A stretch of 6,713 nt of DNA from an uncultured Clostridia bacterium (GTDB taxonomy: Bacteria; Bacillota; Clostridia; TANB77; CAG-508): positions 1 to 6,713 of the forward strand of contig CANQMG010000068.1 of NCBI GenBank assembly GCA_947624925.1. The letters run 5' to 3'. Below, one piece after another: positions 4,086 through 6,713 of this stretch. The notes under the pieces were generated by a model. It did not search any database, was not told the origin of the DNA, and saw only the letters and a list, made by a program, of their open reading frames with translations. The position numbers and the translations under genes are program-made. How positions within the stretch are numbered: the stretch's first letter is position 1; each line of letters begins with the position of its first letter.

Positions 4086-5564
4086 TTATAATATTATACA
4101 GATTAAACCTCCGCTTCCTTCATTTACTATTCTCTCTAATGTTTCTTGTAATTTCATCTGTGCATCTTCTGGCATTTTGCTAAGTTTTGTTTGTAAACCT
4201 TCATTTACAAGTTCATGCAAGCTTTTTCCAAAGATATTTGATTCCCATATTTTTTTAGGATCACTTTCAAATTCTGAAAGAAGGTAATTAACTAATTCTT
4301 CAGATTGTTTTTCACTTCCAACAATTGGAGATACTTCTGTTTCTATATCTGCTCTTATCATATGTATTGATGGAGCTTTTGCTTTTAATTTTACTCCAAA
4401 TCTTGAACCTTGTTTAACCATTGTAGGTTCATCTAAAATTAGTTCATCAATAGAAGGAGTTACAATTCCATAGCCTTTTGCATTTACTTCTTCTAGTGCA
4501 TATGCAATTTTATCATATGATTTTTTAGTTCTAGCAAGTTCTGTAATAATATTAAACATATCCGCTTCATTAGAAATATTTACGCCAGAAACTTCAGATA
4601 GTATTTTATAAAATAATTCTTCATAAGGCTGAAGTGTTATTGTTGTTTGACCTGTTCCAAGATTTATATTTTCTAAAAGAGTTTTACTTATAATTTCAGT
4701 ATTTTGTAAGTTAGAAATTCCAAAATCTATCTCTTTTAATATTGATATATTAGAAAATGCATCTTTAATCTCTTTATACAATTCTTCTTTTAACCAATGT
4801 GTATTATCTAATCCATCAATCCATTTAGGAAAATTAATATTTATTTGTTCTATAGGAAATTCATATAAAATTCTTCCAAAAATATCATTAATATCATCAT
4901 TTGAAAGAGAGCTACAGTCTGTTGCAACAACTGGGGCTTTATATTTTTCTTCTAATTTTTTTGATAATTCCCTTGTATAATCAGAATAAGGAGTAGCAGA
5001 ATTTAAAACTATAACAAAAGGCTTATTTAGTTCTTTTAATTCTCTTACAACTTTCTCTTCTGCATCTATATAGTCTTCTCTTGGAATATCTGTAATACTT
5101 CCATCTGTTGTAATAAGTAAACCTATAGTAGAATGTTCTTGAATAACTTTTTTGGTACCAATTTCAGCAGCTGTTTCAAATGGAATCTCTTCATCAAACC
5201 ATGGAGTTTTTACCATTCTAGGCATATCATCTTCTAAATACCCTATTGCATTGTTTACTAGATATCCAACACAATCAACTAATCTTGTTTTTAATTTTAA
5301 ATTATTACCAATAGTTATTTCAACTGCTTCATTTGGAACGAATTTAGGTTCTGTAGTCATTATCGTTCTACCACCAGCACTTTGTGGCAATTCATCTTGA
5401 GCTCTTTGCTTTTTGTATTCATTATCTATATTAGGTATGACCATTAAATCCATAAATCTTTTTATAAAGGTGGATTTACCAGTTCTTACAGGGCCCACAA
5501 CTCCAATATAAATATCACCATCTGTACGAGTAGCAATATCCTGATATAAACTTAAATTTTCCAT
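4086..5564 (-). CDS. spoIVA: Stage IV sporulation protein A, spore coat basement-layer ATPase
   Basis: SpoIVA binds the outer forespore membrane (through SpoVM in Bacillus) and polymerises irreversibly with ATP hydrolysis to form the base on which the spore coat assembles. The product is 492 residues, the length of the B. subtilis protein. Residues 21-31 hold the Walker A motif GPVRTGKS with Lys30. ELPQSAGGRTIMTTEP carries the threonine pair at 70-71, and RLVDCVGY supplies Asp97, all at the numbering I recall for the B. subtilis functional residues. A middle domain and the conserved C-terminal region ending GGLICIIL follow. AGGGGG (5575-5580, minus sense) lies 10 nt before the ATG. It is divergent from ruvB, and its 3' end faces the sortase gene. 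SigE control in the mother cell is expected from the family, and a candidate promoter is present. It implies an endospore-forming host, or one recently so. Confidence 0.97.
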   Translation of the reverse strand: MENLSLYQDIATRTDGDIYIGVVGPVRTGKSTFIKRFMDLMVIPNIDNEYKKQRAQDELPQSAGGRTIMTTEPKFVPNEAVEITIGNNLKLKTRLVDCVGYLVNNAIGYLEDDMPRMVKTPWFDEEIPFETAAEIGTKKVIQEHSTIGLLITTDGSITDIPREDYIDAEEKVVRELKELNKPFVIVLNSATPYSDYTRELSKKLEEKYKAPVVATDCSSLSNDDINDIFGRILYEFPIEQININFPKWIDGLDNTHWLKEELYKEIKDAFSNISILKEIDFGISNLQNTEIISKTLLENINLGTGQTTITLQPYEELFYKILSEVSGVNISNEADMFNIITELARTKKSYDKIAYALEEVNAKGYGIVTPSIDELILDEPTMVKQGSRFGVKLKAKAPSIHMIRADIETEVSPIVGSEKQSEELVNYLLSEFESDPKKIWESNIFGKSLHELVNEGLQTKLSKMPEDAQMKLQETLERIVNEGSGGLICIIL

Positions 5565-5610
5565 TTATAATTTACCCCCTTGAAAATGTTTGTACAATTA
5601 ACTTTATTAA

Positions 5611-5638
5611 TTTATATTAGCTTTTTTTAGGAATATGC
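5611..5638 (-). promoter_or_regulatory. Candidate SigE promoter of spoIVA
   Basis: Read on the minus strand, GCATATT (5638-5632) resembles the SigE -35 element and AATATAAA (5618-5611) matches 5 of 8 positions of the -10 CATACAAT, at 13-bp spacing. Transcription would start near 5604, about 40 nt before the ATG. The -10 match is only moderate in an A+T-rich background; the expectation of SigE comes from known spoIVA regulation in Bacillus. Confidence 0.4.
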
Positions 5639-5665
5639 TAAAATTATAAAAATAATTTGAAACTA

Positions 5666-5694
5666 TTGTTATTAATAAATCTTTTTGTTATAAT
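5666..5694 (+). promoter_or_regulatory. SigA-type promoter of ruvB
   Basis: TTGTTA (5666-5671) is followed after exactly 17 bp by a perfect TATAAT (5689-5694) with an upstream TG (5686-5687), an extended -10. The start of transcription would be near 5701, leaving a leader of about 30 nt before the TTG start. The position of this promoter implies that ruvB here is transcribed without a ruvA immediately upstream. Confidence 0.7.
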
Positions 5695-5731
5695 ACAGAC
5701 ATAAAGATAAACCATTGGTAAGGAGAAAAAA

Positions 5732-6713
5732 TTGGAAGATAACAAAATAATAAGTCCAGAATTAGAAGATATAGAAGAAGAAAAAGTTGAAAAAACTTTA
5801 AGACCTAAAACATTAGACGAATATATAGGACAAGATAAAATAAAAGAAAATTTAAAAGTATACATTGAAGCTGCAAAACAAAGAGGAGAGCCATTAGATC
5901 ATGTGTTGTTATATGGACCACCAGGACTTGGAAAAACGACTTTATCTAATATTATCTCAAATGAAATGAATTCTAATATTAAAATTACATCAGGACCTGC
6001 AATAGAAAAGCCAGGTGATTTAGCAGCACTTCTTACTAACCTAAACGAATTTGATGTTTTGTTTATAGATGAAATACATAGATTAAATAAGAGTGTAGAG
6101 GAAATTTTATACCCTGCATTAGAGGACTATACCTTAGATATAATAATAGGAAAAGGTCCAAGTGCTAGGTCAATAAGATTAGATCTTCCGAAATTTACTT
6201 TAATTGGTGCAACTACAAGAGCTGGCTCATTAACTACTCCGCTTCGAGATAGATTTGGAATTGTAAATAGATTAGAATTATATACAGATGAACAGCTTAC
6301 AACTATTGTTAAACGTTCAAGTAAAATATTAAATATTTCAATAGATGATGAGGCAGCACATGAAATTGCAAGACGCTCTAGAGGAACGCCAAGAATAGCA
6401 AATAGAATGTTAAAAAGGGTAAGAGATTATGCAGTTGTTTTAGGAGATGGGAATATAACATTAAAACTTGCAAAGCTTGCATTAAATAAATTAGAAGTGG
6501 ACGAATTAGGATTAGATGAAATAGATAGAAGGTTATTAGAAACAATTATTCAAAAATATTCAGGTGGTCCTGTAGGCATAGAAACACTTGCTGCAACAAT
6601 AGGCGAAGAGGTAGAAACAATAGAAGATGTTTACGAACCATATTTAATGCAATTAGGATTTATATCTAGAACACCAAGAGGTAGAATTGCACTAGAGCCT
6701 GCATATAAGCATA
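5732..6713 (+). CDS. ruvB: Holliday junction branch migration ATPase RuvB (3' end cut by window)
   Basis: RuvB is the AAA+ hexameric motor that, loaded by RuvA, drives branch migration of Holliday junctions in recombinational repair. The frame is open to the window edge, giving 327 codons plus one base. RuvB proteins are usually 330-350 residues, so only a few are missing. Visible motifs are the N-terminal LRPKTLDEYIGQ, Walker A GPPGLGKTT (62-70, Lys68), Walker B LFIDEIH (Asp113-Glu114), sensor GATTRAG (from 159), arginine-finger region LRDRFG (171-176), RGTPRIANR, and the C-terminal winged-helix domain through GFISRTPRGRIA. TTG at 5732 is the start: AAGGAG (5720-5725) lies 6 nt upstream, an in-frame stop lies at 5708, and no ATG or GTG is available between. 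A rare start codon may lower expression. ruvA is not upstream; spoIVA is divergent, so ruvA is elsewhere or was separated from ruvB. Confidence 0.97.
   Translation, partial: MEDNKIISPELEDIEEEKVEKTLRPKTLDEYIGQDKIKENLKVYIEAAKQRGEPLDHVLLYGPPGLGKTTLSNIISNEMNSNIKITSGPAIEKPGDLAALLTNLNEFDVLFIDEIHRLNKSVEEILYPALEDYTLDIIIGKGPSARSIRLDLPKFTLIGATTRAGSLTTPLRDRFGIVNRLELYTDEQLTTIVKRSSKILNISIDDEAAHEIARRSRGTPRIANRMLKRVRDYAVVLGDGNITLKLAKLALNKLEVDELGLDEIDRRLLETIIQKYSGGPVGIETLAATIGEEVETIEDVYEPYLMQLGFISRTPRGRIALEPAYKH

Noticed and set aside
3946..4287. 113-codon plus-strand frame from copy B into spoIVA
   Set aside because: Its first third is repeat sequence and the rest is antisense to the conserved 3' end of spoIVA; there is no RBS.
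5152..5400. 82-codon plus-strand frame opposite spoIVA
   Set aside because: Antisense to the highly conserved ATPase domain of spoIVA, with no RBS or domain.
5644..5865. 73-codon minus-strand frame over the ruvB start
   Set aside because: Antisense to ruvB and its promoter; hydrophobic composition follows from complementing Lys/Glu-rich codons.

Overview
The window looks like chromosomal DNA of a low-GC, endospore-forming member of the Clostridia (Bacillota), plausibly a host-associated or gut lineage. The basis is very A+T-rich sequence with A/T-ending codons, strong AGGAGG-type ribosome binding sites, a class B sortase with a TPKTG-type substrate, a full-length spoIVA, and families of GC-rich intergenic hairpin repeats. 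I cannot name the genus from sequence alone.

Layout. Bases 1-547 hold no gene. They contain two terminator-like hairpins from an upstream gene outside the window, a GC-rich double hairpin repeat, and the first copy of a REPIN-like element (two inverted palindromic hairpins around an A+T-rich core). Bases 548-1768 encode a protein with a prepilin-like N-terminus and a C-terminal extracellular domain resembling DUF6273. Bases 1815-1839 are a lone hairpin of the same repeat family that seems to serve as the terminator of that gene. Bases 1860-2060 form a compact transcription unit: a near-consensus promoter, a strong RBS, a 16-codon ORF and a terminator, with competing base-pairing options that look like an attenuator. 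Bases 2135-2968 encode a secreted, cohesin-like, PEQ-repeat protein ending in a TPKTG sorting signal. Bases 3118-3900 encode a class B sortase. A second REPIN-like copy (3903-4075) lies between the sortase gene and the convergent spoIVA (4086-5564, minus strand). A divergent promoter region separates spoIVA from ruvB, which starts with TTG at 5732 and runs off the right edge a few codons before its expected end.

Function. The left half is a cell-surface module: the sortase probably anchors the adjacent TPKTG protein to peptidoglycan, and the prepilin-like protein is also exported. The right half is conserved core Clostridia sequence: SpoIVA (ATP-driven basement layer of the spore coat) and RuvB (Holliday junction motor).

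The two most interesting signals are (1) the leader ORF/terminator unit at 1860-2060 upstream of the sortase substrate gene and (2) nearly identical REPIN-like copies in direct orientation flanking the whole surface-protein block. No wholly new enzyme system is evident.
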